DNA of 64,000 nt from Charina bottae. Its lineage: Eukaryota; Chordata; Lepidosauria; Squamata; Charinaidae. A model generated the notes under the pieces. That model worked only from the letters and a program-made list of their open reading frames with translations, was not told the DNA's origin and made no database searches. The translations under genes were made by a program, and so were the position numbers. The stretch covers positions 83,225,798 to 83,289,797 of the forward strand of contig JALMGJ010000004.1 of assembly GCA_023362775.1 (NCBI GenBank), in the 5' to 3' direction. Of this stretch, positions 23,539 through 34,708 are shown piece by piece. Every line of letters begins with the position of its first letter. Positions within the stretch are counted from its first letter, which is position 1.

Positions 23539-23806
23539 CAGGGGTGGGGAACCTTTTTTCTGCCAAGGGCCATTTGGATATTTATAACTGGGGACCGGGG
23601 GGTGGGGGGCGGGGTTTCTGGGATTTCCGTGGACCGGGGGCCGGAGTTTGTGGGCAGGAGCCAATCACAAGCACTTGGGGGCGGGGTTTGCAGGAGGGAG
23701 CCAATCACATGGAAGGGGCGGGGTTTGCGGGAGGGAGCCCTGCGGGCCTTAGGCGGGAGCCCTACGGGCCTTATATGGTCCGCAGGCCTGATGTTGCCCA
23801 CCCCTG
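23539..23806. mobile_element. hAT-type MITE, GC-rich, 8-bp TSD
   Basis: 268 bp, much richer in GC than its flanks. The terminal inverted repeats are CAGGGGTGGGGAAC (left) and CAGGGGTGGGCAAC read inward from the right (13 of 14). It is flanked by a perfect 8-bp duplication, CCTTAGCA, at 23531-23538 and 23807-23814. Such ends and an 8-bp TSD identify the hAT superfamily. The interior contains two imperfect copies of a 'ggcggggtttgc...gggagccaatcaca' unit. No transposase is encoded; the 88-131-codon ORFs on both strands result from the GC-rich repeat. Confidence 0.88.
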
Positions 23807-24045
23807 CCTTAGCACATAGAGTTACTGGAAAGGAGAGCAGGGTTGTACATTTGAACATCAATTGCTGAGACTGGTAGGAGAGATGAAAAGCCAATCTGGG
23901 CAGTCCAGACCAGTATGCACACAGGAGTCATTCAGAGTGCCATAGAACAAACTGAAATCACAATCAGGAACAAACAAAACTCCAAGAGCATTGCAGGATT
24001 TAAAAACATGGAGCACAGTGAAGTGGCCAGCCTGTTAGGTCTAGG

Positions 24046-24999
24046 CAAAGTCTGACATTTATTTTATTTATTTATTGTTCACATTTATATGGCCACCCAT
24101 CTCACACAAGGTGACTCTGAGTGGTATACAACAATAAGATAAAAACAGTGCATACATAAACATTCATTATAAAAAGATAAAATGATTATTAAAATAATAT
24201 TATCACAAAATTATAAACCTTGCGGAGAGAGCGAGAATGTCAGTCATAGTGGAGCCATCTAACAATGTCTTCCATTCCCAAAGACCCCCAGGCTTGACAA
24301 CATACCAAGGTCTTGAGGGACTACCTAAATGATAGCAGGGAAGGAGCTAGCCTAATTTCAGGGGGGAGAATGTTCCACAAGGAGGGAGCCACAGCAGAGA
24401 AGGCCCGCCTCCTGGGACCAACTACATGCAAGCCCCATAACATGCCTTCCCTGCTTGATCTAATGGGACAGGCTCATGTAATTGGGGAGAGGCTGTCCCT
24501 CAGATATTCTGGCCCCATGCCATGAAGGGTTGAAAGGGCAAAACCAGCACCTTGAATTGGACCAGGAAGCAAATTGGCAGCCAATGCAGCTCATGAAGCA
24601 AAGATGCAATATGTGCTCTTCTAGGGGCACACATAATTGCCCGTGCTGCCACATTCTGTACCAGTTGAAGCTTCCAGATACTCTTCAAGGACAGCCCCAT
24701 GTAGAGTGCATTACACTAGTCCAATCTGGAGGTGACTAAGGCATGAGTGACACCAGAGCCTCCCGATCCAAGAAGGAATGCAACTGTCGCAGAACACAAA
24801 GCTGTGCAAAGGCCCTCCTAGCCACATTACCTGCTCTTCAAGCAGGAGTTGTGAGTCTAGGAGGACTCCCAGACTGCATACTAGGTCTGTCTGGGGCAGT
24901 GCAACCCCATCCAGCACCAAAGAGGGCATAGTCCCAGAACTGGTAGATCCAAAACCCAAAGCCACTCAGTCTTGCCAGTGTTCAGCTGAAGCCTGTTGT
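24046..24999 (-). pseudogene. L2-group LINE 3' half, decayed (copy B)
   Basis: Minus-strand remnant colinear with the end of the 10.7-13.4 kb element. The 3' tail at 24055-24140 reads on the minus strand as 'gagtcaccttgtgtgagatg' then ATAAA repeats. Upstream, 24700-24500 encodes MGLSLKSIWKLQLVQNVAAR and LHELHWLPICFLVQFKVLV, and 24965-24711 encodes the SLGVLLDSQLLLEEQV block. Several frameshifts and stops separate them. No RT palm remains: the copy begins at about 24999 where an 'aacaacaggcttcagctgaa'-like block is cut. Non-functional. Confidence 0.85.
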
Positions 25000-25344
25000 T
25001 CATGAGTCACTCCCCTTTTGTGGAGCAAGATACTGGCAGGTGCAATTGGAGCAGCCATTTTCAGATGTCATATTCACTAGAGGTGTTGGGGTGCAGGGAG
25101 GTAAAGACTGCCATAATTGGGACCAAAGATGGTGGGATTATGACTCAACCACCTCAAGGGGAATTGGGGTCATCTAACAGTTTATCAGGTGGATGTGGGT
25201 AAATTTTTGGACCACTGGTCCATTTGGGAACAAAGAGTTCTGCTAGAGCTGAAACCAAATTCATATAGGGAGGCAAAGCCTGATAATTCATAGGAAAGAG
25301 AGGAACAGAGCTATGAGCTGCTGCTACTTCTGTATCTATCTGTA
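25000..25344. other. Unassigned DNA between repeats
   Basis: Mixed composition with no classified repeat. It separates the minus-strand LINE at 24 kb from repeat R1. Confidence 0.4.
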
Positions 25345-25552
25345 ACCCCTTTGAGGTAGGCCAGGTTAGACACCACAAGTTTCCAGGAATACTACTTTAT
25401 TGTTATAGGTTATAATAACAGCATCTTGAATGCCTTTAAGTGTTTCTCTCAGCCCCATCTTATACCAAGCTGAAGCAAGGCAGGGTTATTTTAGTTTCTT
25501 TCTCATGTCTTCCCCTTTCCCAGGACTTCCTTATGATCAGTTGATCCATTCT
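25345..25552 (-). repeat. Dispersed repeat family R1, copy 2
   Basis: Matches copies at 14655 and 42681 in the ordered blocks 'gtaggccaggtta', 'actactttattgttatag', 'taataacagcatcttgaatg' and 'cttataccaa'. It runs into the left arm of the inverted repeat at 25553. AATAAA is present on the minus strand. Confidence 0.45.
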
Positions 25553-25865
25553 TTCTCTAATGTGATCTCTACATTTCTTTAAATTAGATGTGGTCTTTTT
25601 CTTTCCTATGGCTTTTTCAGGTTTACTTGGTTGATTTTTAAAACATAATTCTGCCTCTTTTGGATGGATTTTTTTCAGTACTGGTTTTAAATGAACTTGT
25701 AGTTTTCCAGTTTTGTTTCTAATTATCTTTTTCCTACCTGTTTTAAGTGCTCTTAATAGAAAAAAAATGGATTCAAAAATTGAATAACCAAGTAAACCTG
25801 AAAAAGCCATAGGAAAGAAAAAGACCACATCTAATTTAAAGAAGTGTAGAGATCACATTAGAGAA
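25553..25865. repeat. 80-bp inverted repeat abutting an L2-group LINE
   Basis: 25553-25632 and 25786-25865 are inverted complements across 80 bp, with one difference that I can see (T/C near position 25574). The 153-bp spacer is unique. The right arm stops exactly where the plus-strand L2-group LINE begins (25866). The 122-codon minus-strand ORF over this region is a by-product. The high arm identity suggests a recent event. Confidence 0.85.
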
Positions 25866-26973
25866 GCGCTGGTGCACCCCCTCCTCAAGAAGCCATCGCT
25901 GGACCCCACTATACTGGATAATTTTCATCCAGTCTCCCACCTCCACTTTTTGGGGAAGGTGGTTGAGAAGGTAGTGGCATTGCAGCTCTAGAGGATTCTG
26001 GATGAAACGGATTATCTGGACCCCTTTTGGTCAGGTTTCAGGCCAGGTCATGGGATGGAAACTGCATTGGTCGTGCTTATAGATGATCTTTGCGGGAGCG
26101 AGATGGAGGCAGTGCATCCATTCTACTCTTCTTGACCTCTCAGCGGCATTCAATACCGTCGACCATGGTATCCTTCTGGGATGGCTCAGGGAGTTGGGGC
26201 TGGGCAGTGTAGTTCTGCGCTGGTTCACCTCCTTCCTCCAGGGCCGATGCAAGTCGGTGTTAATAGGGAGCGAGAGATCCAACCCACAGGCCCTTCTTTG
26301 TGGGGTCCCACAGGGCTCGGTACTCTGGCCGCTCCTTTTTAACATCTACATGAAACTGCTGGGCGAGATCATCCGTCACCACGGGCTGAAGTATCATCAA
26401 TATGCAGATGATACCCAGTTATACATCTCCATCCCGGGTGAAATAATAGATGCAGTGACCACCCTGTCCAAATGCCTGGGGGCTGTAGGGGTCTGGATAG
26501 GGAAAAACAGGCTTCAGCTGAACCCTGGTATGATGGAGTGGCTGTGGATTAATAACCCCTGTTTCTGGGAATTTGTCATCTTTAGTTCTGGATGGGGTTG
26601 CACTACCCCAGGCAGACCCAGTGCATAACTTGGGGGTCCTCCTGGACTCACAACTCCTGCTTGAAGAGCAGGTGGCAGTTGTGGCCAGGAGGGCCTTTGC
26701 TCAACTTTGTGTTGTGTGCCAGTTATGCCCTTTCCTTGACCGAGAGGCCCTTCGAACGGTCACGCATGCCCTGGTTGTCTCCCATATAGATTACTGTAAT
26801 GCACTCTACATGGGGCTACCCTTGAAGAATATCCAGAAGCTACAGCTGGTAAAGAATGTGGCCGCACAGGCAGTTTTAAGTGCACCTAGATTGACACACA
26901 TAACACCTCTGCTCCGTGAGGTGCATTGGGTGCCAGTTTGCTTCCGGGTCCAATTCAAGGTATTGGTTATTAC

Positions 26974-27120
26974 GTCTATGAAGGTTCTCAGTCATCCAGG
27001 TGGAATTGTCTGTAGCTTGAATCATGTCAACTGGATTTCTATTTTCTCAGTGGAAACGTTTCGCTCCTTATCCAAGGAGCTTCTTCAGTCTGAGCAAAGT
27101 TAGTAAGGGAATCCTGTTGT
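26974..27120 (-). mobile_element. Penelope-like element fragment (pseudo-LTR)
   Basis: 147 bp inserted into the L2-group ORF between 'ggttattac' and 'ctttaaagccc', sequence that is contiguous in the copy at 11 kb. It is flanked by the 7-bp duplication TTATTAC at 26967-26973 and 27121-27127. The insert holds 'gtttcgctccttatccaagg' then 'agcttcttcag', a signature of PLE pseudo-LTRs. Its left end (21 bp from 26974) is identical to the tiny insertion at 62870-62890, which fixes the element's terminus. It is a different family from the PLE at 34.7 kb. Confidence 0.75.
27054..27088 (-). ncRNA. Hammerhead-ribozyme-like core in PLE fragment
   Basis: On the minus strand: CUGAAGA (27088-27082), A, then a perfect 7-bp hairpin GCUCCUU-GGAU-AAGGAGC as stem II (27080-27063), then GAAA (27062-27059), then CGUUU. 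CUGANGA, stem II and GAAA, followed by a palindromic ACGU in place of a long stem III, is the layout reported for the minimal, dimer-prone hammerheads of PLEs. Stem I is not convincing by eye. Motif seen; catalytic activity inferred only. Confidence 0.6.
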
Positions 27121-27518
27121 TTATTACCTTTAAAGCCCTACATGTCATGTGCCCAGGTTATCTGAGGGACCGCCTCATCCCCATTACATTGTTCCGTCCT
27201 ACCCGATCTTACAGAGACGGCATGCTGCAGATCCCCTCTATGAAAGAGTTCCATCTAGCGGGGTCTCGGAGGCGAGCCTTCTCTGCAGCAGCACCTGCCC
27301 TATGGAACATCCTTCCCCCAGAGATAAGACAGGCCCCTTCACTCCTGGACTTCAGGAAAAAATTAAAAACTTGGCTATGTGATCTCGCCTGGGGCAAGAG
27401 GGAAAATGGTCAAGCTTCGGGATGGCTGGTTTCTTAGAGCCACCTCAAATATTTTAAATATGTTCAGCGTCACTGTACGAACCACCTGCCACTTGGTTTT
27501 AATTTATATTTATTGCAT

Positions 27519-27549
<31 letters not shown>

Positions 27550-27555
27550 TTGCAT

Positions 27556-27590
<35 letters not shown>

Positions 27591-28039
27591 TTTGGATTTA
27601 TCCCCGCCCATCTCTACCGTGGTAGAGATTTATATTTTAATTATGTTATTTTGGCTGTGAACCGCTCAGAGTCCCTCCTTCAGGGGGAGATGGGCAGTCA
27701 TAGAAATTTAATAAATAAATAAATAAATAAATTAAATATATATCTACTCACAAGTAAGCCTCCTTGAATTCAGTAGGATTTACATGTACAATTACATGTA
27801 TATAAAAGGAAACATTGGATTTATGGTGGAAATCTAACAAACATCTACCAACTTCTATTTCCACTTTTGCAATATTTGTTTTAAAAATCCTTGAAATTTA
27901 CATAAATATAAATTGCTTCTTTCTAAGCTTCACCCAGAGAATGCTAATATCTGAAGTCATATGAATGTTAATGATCTCACAGAAAACACCTGGGTAATTA
28001 CTAAGACTTTCCATTCACAATACACTTTTCACTGAGGTG

Positions 28040-28177
28040 TTGTTGTTATTGTTATTGTTATTGTTATTGTTATTGTTATTGTTATTGTTATTGTTATTGT
28101 TATTGTTATTGTTATTGTTATTGTTATTGTTATTGTTATTGTTATTGTTATTGTTATTGTTATTGTTATTGTTATTT
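28040..28177. repeat. (TTGTTA)n hexanucleotide array, ~23 copies
   Basis: 138 bp of uninterrupted hexanucleotide repeat. The minus-strand (Ile-Thr)n ORF is produced by the repeat. Confidence 0.97.
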
Positions 28178-30479
28178 TCAACCTAAAATAATTTCGGAAA
28201 TTATATAAAAGAGCAAGGGGCTCTATCTGCTTGTTAATCAATAGGGTAACTGATCCTCTCCAAAAACTGGACAGGATATTATTATTACTATGCATAGTGC
28301 ATTACAGTAATATAATCATGTACTGATGAGAACATTAGTCATGGACATCCCTGTCTAGATAGAGTTACAACTGGTGCATAAGTCAAAACTAGACCCAGAC
28401 TCCTGTGGGCATGGCCTCCACCTCCATTGAAGACATCTAAAAGAGTTATAAGACATGGGAAAAACTCCTGAGTGTTTATCACTATGTTGTTGCTTGTTCT
28501 CGATGACCTATGTTTATAATTTCTCAGTCCCCCCCTTTTTTTTCCTAAATTGTGTTTGTATTGCTACATATGAATCTGTTTATTCCTTGTCTTTAGATGT
28601 GAGTAGTACTGTCTGGGCTAAATTAGCAATGATATTCATGGCTGAATTTCAGAACGAGAGGGAATGAGAATCCTAAATTAGAGCTGTTTATATCTCTCTG
28701 AAGAAAGAAGTAAGAAACAACTCAGAAGAAAAAAAGGTAATATGCGGATAGTGGACCCTAGGTTTGTTTGCTCTCAAGAAAAATAATTGAAGGGGAAAGC
28801 TATTCATTTCCTAGCACAATTTCTTGAAAGTGAATTTCAGAGGGAGTGAATAAGAATCATAAATTAAAGTGGTGATTATGATTCCAATCGGGCCATGTAT
28901 GTATTTGTAAAAGTACAGATGAATCTCTAGAACCACATATAGAAATCAGAATGGCTCATTTCAGGTGTTATACAATTAAGAACTCTTACTATTATTCAAA
29001 TGCAGATATCCATGTGAACAAAGATATTAACAGTGCAGGGCCCCAGCTCATGTAAAATGTTTCTTCTTAGTACTGAATGCATGGATGCCAGTGGAAAACT
29101 GATGTCATTTCAGATTTTGGGGTTTATCAGAATTCTGAGATGCTGAGAATTTCCAATTTTATAAGGCACATATAGGGCCATATAAACAGGGATATCTGGA
29201 ACCCATTCATGCTACTTCATTCATTCATTCATTCATTCATTCATTCATTCATTCACATTTTGCAATTGTAAACATTCTGTACCTATGGGATGACCTAAAC
29301 CAACATGACATAAGCCTACCATTTGAAGCAGAAGTATCTTGATCTGTCCAGATTTATACAGAACCTCAGTTTCTCTGTGTTGCTATGTAATACATGTTTA
29401 TGTTGGGGATGGTTGAATCTGTTGGTTTTCCTGTGTGTAATTTTAAAAAAAATCTTATTTCCTTGAGCAGTTTTCAACAACATTAATGGGAAAGTTATCT
29501 CTTATTCTATAGAATTATAAAATCTGTTTTATAGATTCTATATAGATTCTATATATTTATAGATTCTATAAAAGTAAACTTGACTTCAGTTTTGTTCTTC
29601 AGCTTCTAATTTTGGAAAACTCAAAAGATAAACATGCAAAGCTATGAGAAACATGCTTCATACATTTTTGTGGTCTTGATCTTATAATTAGCATTCTCCT
29701 GATTCCAATGATGGTTTAAGTTTCTTTCTTTTCTACTCATTTAAAAAAAATCACTTAAATGGTATCAGTTTGGAACTTCTCAATGGATAACTATATCTGG
29801 AAATATGAAGGATATTGTAAATAATAACAAAATTAAAGTTGTTTTGTAATTTCTCTTCTCTTTTTATAACTTCCTTTTCAGAATGCAAAGGCAGAAACTT
29901 AGCAGTTCTTCAACATTAGATTCAAAATCATAGGACAACATAAGTTAAAATAAAGGTTTTAGGTACAGGACTATATTTATGAAAGTGTTGTTATAATCAG
30001 TAGCTGTCCTCTACAATGAGAAATATCTTTCTAGTGGAGCTTTTGAAATGTTATTCAGGAAACACTGCCAGCAGATTCTTCTTTTGAACAGCTATTTCTT
30101 TAATTTATGGCCCCCTTCATGTTGTGCTGTTTGCAAACTCAAGCACAACAGTGCATATTTTGGTTCACATTTAGTTTGGTTTCAGTAATTTGTCTTGTCA
30201 GTCAATACAAATAATTTCCTTGACAGAGTTTATAGACTTTTCATAAGCACTGCATTCTTAGGCTTTATCTGTTTGCCTTTAATAAGATTACTCAAGTTAG
30301 CATATTTACTTGTGAAAATAAACTGAAGGAGACACTAAAGAGAAGAGAAGAGAAGAGAAGAGAAAAGAAGAGAAGAGAAGAGCCACCTAAGCTCAGGAAA
30401 AATAGTGGTAAAACATAAAATAATTCTTGTCAGCCTCTCAAATTTTTATCTCTGTGCAATTGTAAGAGTATTACTGTTT
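28178..30479. other. Unassigned; two simple repeats
   Basis: No gene. It includes (CATT)n at 29217-29253, a self-similar AT-rich patch 'tatagattctata' at 29530-29570, and (AGAAG)n at 30338-30382. Confidence 0.4.
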
Positions 30480-31514
30480 ACATTACAGCATGGGGCAGAT
30501 ATTTTACAGTAGTCATGGAAGTACTGTACCGGACAAGTGTTGCACAGAGTACTTCATCAGCTATTGCATGATTCTACCATTCAAAAGGAGCCCATTATAT
30601 TCCTGCAGCTTGCAAGGTCTTTCAAGCTAAGGTAGTCCCTCAGCTTCTCAAATCTGCTCCCTTGAAAAGCTTAATATTATTGAAACCACTCAGAATACGT
30701 TCATTAGAGCCATATTGATGGTACCATAAAGTATCAAAAATGCCATTTTACGGGTAGAAATATGTATAGTTTCATTGGATGCCAGAGCATGATTCCTTCT
30801 TCTTACCTTCTGGCTAAAGTTAATCTGTTTCCTATAGGTTTAGCCCCATTAGTATTTAGAGATCATTTTAATCATCATGGCTAAAAAAAGCCTTAGATAA
30901 AATTAAATTGCTGGGCTTCTCTATGGAAAGTCTGTGCTCATTAGGATTTGATAATGCTAGAACCACCCTTAAACAACGAATCTGGGATGTAGATCTCCAA
31001 ACAAATTTAAGCAAGGTGCTACACCCCAATATCTGTCATTTTCTTCCAGAAGGGTTCGTTCCAGCTTCTTATTTATCATCCATTACAATTTTGAAATTTC
31101 GTAAAGCTTTCACCTTAGCCAGGCTGGACGCACTGCCCTCAGCAGTCCTTTCTGGTCGTTTTAAAGGTATTCCTATGCACCTTCGGTTATGTCCATGTGG
31201 TGATGGCTCAATAGAAACCCTAAGCCATATGTTGTTATACTGTTCCCTATATAAGGACTCTAGACAGATCTTTATATATCTGATATTGAAGAAATTTCCA
31301 GGCAGGGAGTGTGATTTCTATTTAATACTACTTCTTTCGGGCAAGGACCTGAAAATATCCCCCCAGGTTGCCCAGTTTTGTGCTACCATCTGCACAATAC
31401 ACTGCACCATTACTTAGGTTTAGAATCTCTTAACATAGTATTTTATTCTAATTTATTTTAGTATTTTATTCTTAATTTTAGATCGTATCACACTAATGTA
31501 TGTATGTATGTATG

Positions 31515-31545
<31 letters not shown>

Positions 31546-31615
31546 GACTGTTATTATATATTTTTATTATATCTGGCCTTAGGGCTGTAATAAACGTGTT
31601 GTTGTTGTTGGCAGT
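30480..31615 (+). pseudogene. Non-LTR retrotransposon C-terminal end, clade unassigned
   Basis: The clear part is an ORF at 30908-31417 (169 codons) with FRKAFTLARLDALPSAVLSG followed by a zinc-knuckle-like C-x-C-x8-H-x4-C (CPCGDGSIETLSHMLLYC), an arrangement typical of the post-RT region of non-LTR retrotransposons. Frameshifted sequence upstream to about 30480 reads like the preceding region. Downstream the copy ends after an (ATGT)n run (31498-31543) with 'ggccttagggctgtaataaa' and a (GTT)n tail at about 31600-31612, as LINE 3' ends do. I cannot name the clade. No RT palm is present, so it is a 5'-truncated dead copy. Confidence 0.65.
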
Positions 31616-33518
31616 TATGGAAGAGGACAGTTCAACATAATTCTAGAAGGCAAAAAGATAAAAGAAAGAAAGAAAACCATGCAACTGGAATCTAAACAAT
31701 AAACTCATATATTTGATACTGGGCAAATCTTTCTAGTCACCATTCGCAGGATTTCCAATAGGGAGCAGTTCTTAATTAAGTATTAAGATAGATCTTAATG
31801 TATGGCAGGTTTTGTCTCTCATTCAGTCTATCTATGCATAGATACCAGAACTACAGGGTAATGGTACTGCTTCCCTGTTATGTGGTTTAAGTTAATATTC
31901 CACCTGCTTTTTTTTCTCTTTAAATCAGCTGCAGTTCCTGAACCATTGTCAAAGGCTGGTCTGGGACTAAGCCAAAGGTTTATTGACCTTTCATTTGATC
32001 TTTCATTTGACCTTACATTGGACAAAGGGATTATATTGCAAATAGTGAGCAGAGATAGAACAAAGAAATGACTAGGACCAGGACACAAAGGTGTTTTTTT
32101 TTTACTTTGAATTTAATGAAATGTAATAATTTTCTTGTGATTATTCACCTTATACTTCATAACATTCCTTTTCTGTCACAGTGAAAATTACAACCTGAAA
32201 CAAGTTTAAACAGGCTAAGGGAATTTGAACACAACCAGGAACTTCAGATTTGCAGTCCTGCTCTATGAAACAATATCCTTTCAAACGCATGATAAGGATG
32301 TCAAGTGAAGACTTGTAAATCAGTTTTGGAAACTTTCTTTTTCTTAGAAATACCACTATGATAGACAAAGAAAAAAATCATGTATTTTTGACTGCTGATA
32401 TTCAGAGGGTAATATCATCTGATCATAATGGTCTGTCTTGGCTTTAAAATCTGAGGAAGTCAGAGCAGTACTTCTCTCACCTCTTATATCCTGGTTAGGG
32501 TTAACTCAGAACTTCTGCCATGGTGACCCAGGAGCAATTATCTTAGCTCTTTATGTGGGATTTGAGCACCTGACATGAAGATGACCTTACTAAAGAGACA
32601 GTAGCCTCAATCTGCCACTCAGACCTACTTGAGTCTTTCTCCCCCACCGCCGTTCCCTAGAAACAGCTAGTGAATATGATCAAGTTTCCCATTAGAGTCT
32701 AATCTTTAGGATAGATCAGGTAAATGTCAGAATGTTATTCTTGTGCTTATGAATTATTCAAAAATATTTTAAAGTAAAGCTATTATTGGCACCACAGTGA
32801 CCTGAAAGGAATTTAATTTTTATAGTACTGTAAATGAAATTGGTGCTATTTGAAAAAAGGGGAACATTTTGGAGAGGGAGAATCAGCATTTGTCACCTGG
32901 TATTTTCTGTATTTTACTACCAAAGCTTGTTCTTTCAGCCCCTTCACAACAATTTTACACAGACACCCACACATACATGCATGCACATGCACGTATGCAC
33001 GCACGAACACGCACACACAAACACAAATGAGTAACATAGTAATAAAATAAAGGTTCAGAATTCATTTCCCTTTTTTATCTTGACCAGAATGAATGTTTTA
33101 AAAACATATTTGGGAAATATCCATAAATTTGGCAAAATAATTTTACTGACTACAGTATTACCATTTTGTTTTGTTTTTCCTTTGTTCACACACCAATATA
33201 CAGTGAAATCTTTTGCAGATCATCTCAATTTTACTTTTGCAAACTATCTATATATCAAAAAGAATTTTAATGGTTAGCTGTGCATATTTTTTTCAGATTA
33301 TTATGTCATAGTGGACTATTTATTTCAGTTTATCACTTTTTTATTTGCTACTCCTTTATGATTGCTTATAATTTTTCTAAGGCATCCTAGAGGCCACATG
33401 ATTGTGAAGATATTATAAGAAGGAAGTACAGTATATGTTTAGACTGAAGAGCCACTCTTATGAGAGACTTTTGTGCAGATAAACTGACTCCTAGCACCTT
33501 GTGGTTCTACCAATGAAG
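31616..33518. other. Unassigned DNA
   Basis: No gene. It has short tandem tracts only: 'cttcatttgatctttcatttgacctt'-type repetition near 31985-32020 and a CA/GCA-rich patch at 32955-33025. Confidence 0.4.
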
Positions 33519-33523
33519 TGGTA

Positions 33524-34570
33524 TGTCAGGATCTCATCCATGCCATCCTGCCATGGGGCCAGGAAGGAACATCCCGCCACTCTGTTAAACTCACAGGGTC
33601 ATTTGGGGGTGCCTGACAGTAAAACTACCAGACGTGTAAAGTAGGGGTTTGGTATATTCACAGAACTGCAAACTATGTTAATCAAAGTCTCGCGCTGAGC
33701 ATTTCAGCAACCAGGATAGATCAAAGGGTGATATTGCTGCGTTAGTTGATTCAGGCCCAAAAAGATCTGAAAACTGAGAGACAAAGAGAAGGGCGATTGA
33801 GCCGTGAATCCCGATGGGGGGGGGGTAACTTGGATATTTTGAACTGTTGGTTGTGCGAGCTTGATTCACTCGAGTCTTTAACGTGAAATGGATCACTGGC
33901 TATAATAAAGATTCCTTCATATCCCTGAGTGGCTTGTGTCAGGAACTCTGATTTAATGTTTTTTTTTTTCCTTTTTTTTTTTCTTGGATGTACAAATAGA
34001 AAAACATTTCTTTAGAATAATACAGTATATGATCACAGCAGCAAGACTCTTATATGCACAAAACTGGAAAAATCAAAGTGTTCCAACAATACAGGATTGG
34101 ATGTTGAAATTATTAGAGATGGCAGAAAATAATAAATTGACTTGCTTATTAAAAGATAATTCAAATTGTTACTTTCTTAAAGAGTGGAAACCATTGATTG
34201 ACTATTTGCAAAAAGCAGGAGGAGTAAAGCTAACATGGGGATTTGATGATTAGATTATATATAAATAGTATATAGTATAATAGACAAGAAAAGTATATGA
34301 ATGTTATATGAATAACCAGCATGTAAAAACAAACTATCTATTTTATTCTTATGACCATAGTTGGATCGGAGGTCATCCAATTTCTTTGTTTGTGTTTTTC
34401 TTTCTTTTTTTTCCCCTTTACTGCACTTTTCTTTTCTTTTTCTCTTAATTTGTAGTTCTATTTTCATTTCATTCTTAACTTTTAGCTTTGTATATTTAAA
34501 ATCCAATAATTATTTTTTTTTAAAAAAAAAGGAACTCTGATTTAATAGTCAACGGATTGAGGGCACCACA
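33524..34570 (+). mobile_element. Solo LTR (~458 bp) interrupted by an L1 insertion
   Basis: Starts TGTCAGGATC at 33524 and ends GGCACCACA at 34570, with a perfect 5-bp duplication TGGTA outside (33519-33523 and 34571-34575). TG...CA ends and a 5-bp TSD are standard for Gypsy or retroviral LTRs. A poly(A) signal AATAAA lies at 33904-33909. Taking out the L1 and one copy of its TSD leaves about 458 bp. No internal coding region or second LTR is seen, so it is a solo LTR. I cannot choose between Gypsy and endogenous retrovirus. Confidence 0.65.
33958..34529 (+). pseudogene. L1 LINE 3' end, 5'-truncated, 17-bp TSD
   Basis: The ORF at 33984-34253 encodes the last 89 residues of an L1-type ORF2 (IIQYMITAARLLYAQNWKNQ, EWKPLIDYL, ending WGFDD). 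A 3' UTR and an A-rich end at 34522-34530 follow. A perfect 17-bp duplication AGGAACTCTGATTTAAT flanks the copy at 33941-33957 and 34530-34546, as expected for target-primed insertion. The left end starts with T-rich sequence. It is a dead fragment, but the long intact TSD suggests modest age. It lies inside the solo LTR. Confidence 0.9.
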
Positions 34571-34708
34571 TGGTATATGTATGTACATATGGTTTGGTAA
34601 AATGTTATTCTTCTAGCTTTTCTTGGAGGGATAATATCTCAATCCTCCAATTGGTATGTTTAGTTCCAACTCCTATACCCCCTCCCCCATCACTAACTTT
34701 TCACCTGC

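Larger units (their letters stand above)
25866..27725 (+). pseudogene. L2-group LINE, 5'-truncated, frameshifted, PLE-interrupted (copy C)
   Basis: Plus-strand copy of the same family as 10.7-13.4 kb. It starts inside the linker before the RT ('gcgctggtgcaccccctcct'). 26083-26628 encodes the reverse transcriptase palm: LDLSAAFNTVDHGILLGWL, GVPQGSVLWPLLFNIYM and the catalytic box in YHQYADDTQLYI. A +1/-1 frameshift near 26580-26620 leads to 26573-27103 (NLGVLLDSQLLLEEQVAV, VSHIDYCNALYMGLPL, LLREVHWVPVCFRVQFKVL). A 147-bp PLE fragment then interrupts it at 26974-27120, after which 27121-27437 finishes the protein (ALHVMCPGYLRDRLIP, FSAAAPALWNILPPEIRQAP). The 3' UTR holds (ATTT)n arrays (27513-27596), then 'gaaccgctcagagtccctcc' and an AAAT tail to 27725. 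Not functional: no endonuclease, one frameshift and one insertion. Confidence 0.92.

Noticed and set aside
23499..23894. Overlapping 88-131-codon ORFs on both strands
   Set aside because: They lie in a GC-rich hAT MITE with few stop codons; no domain and no initiation context.
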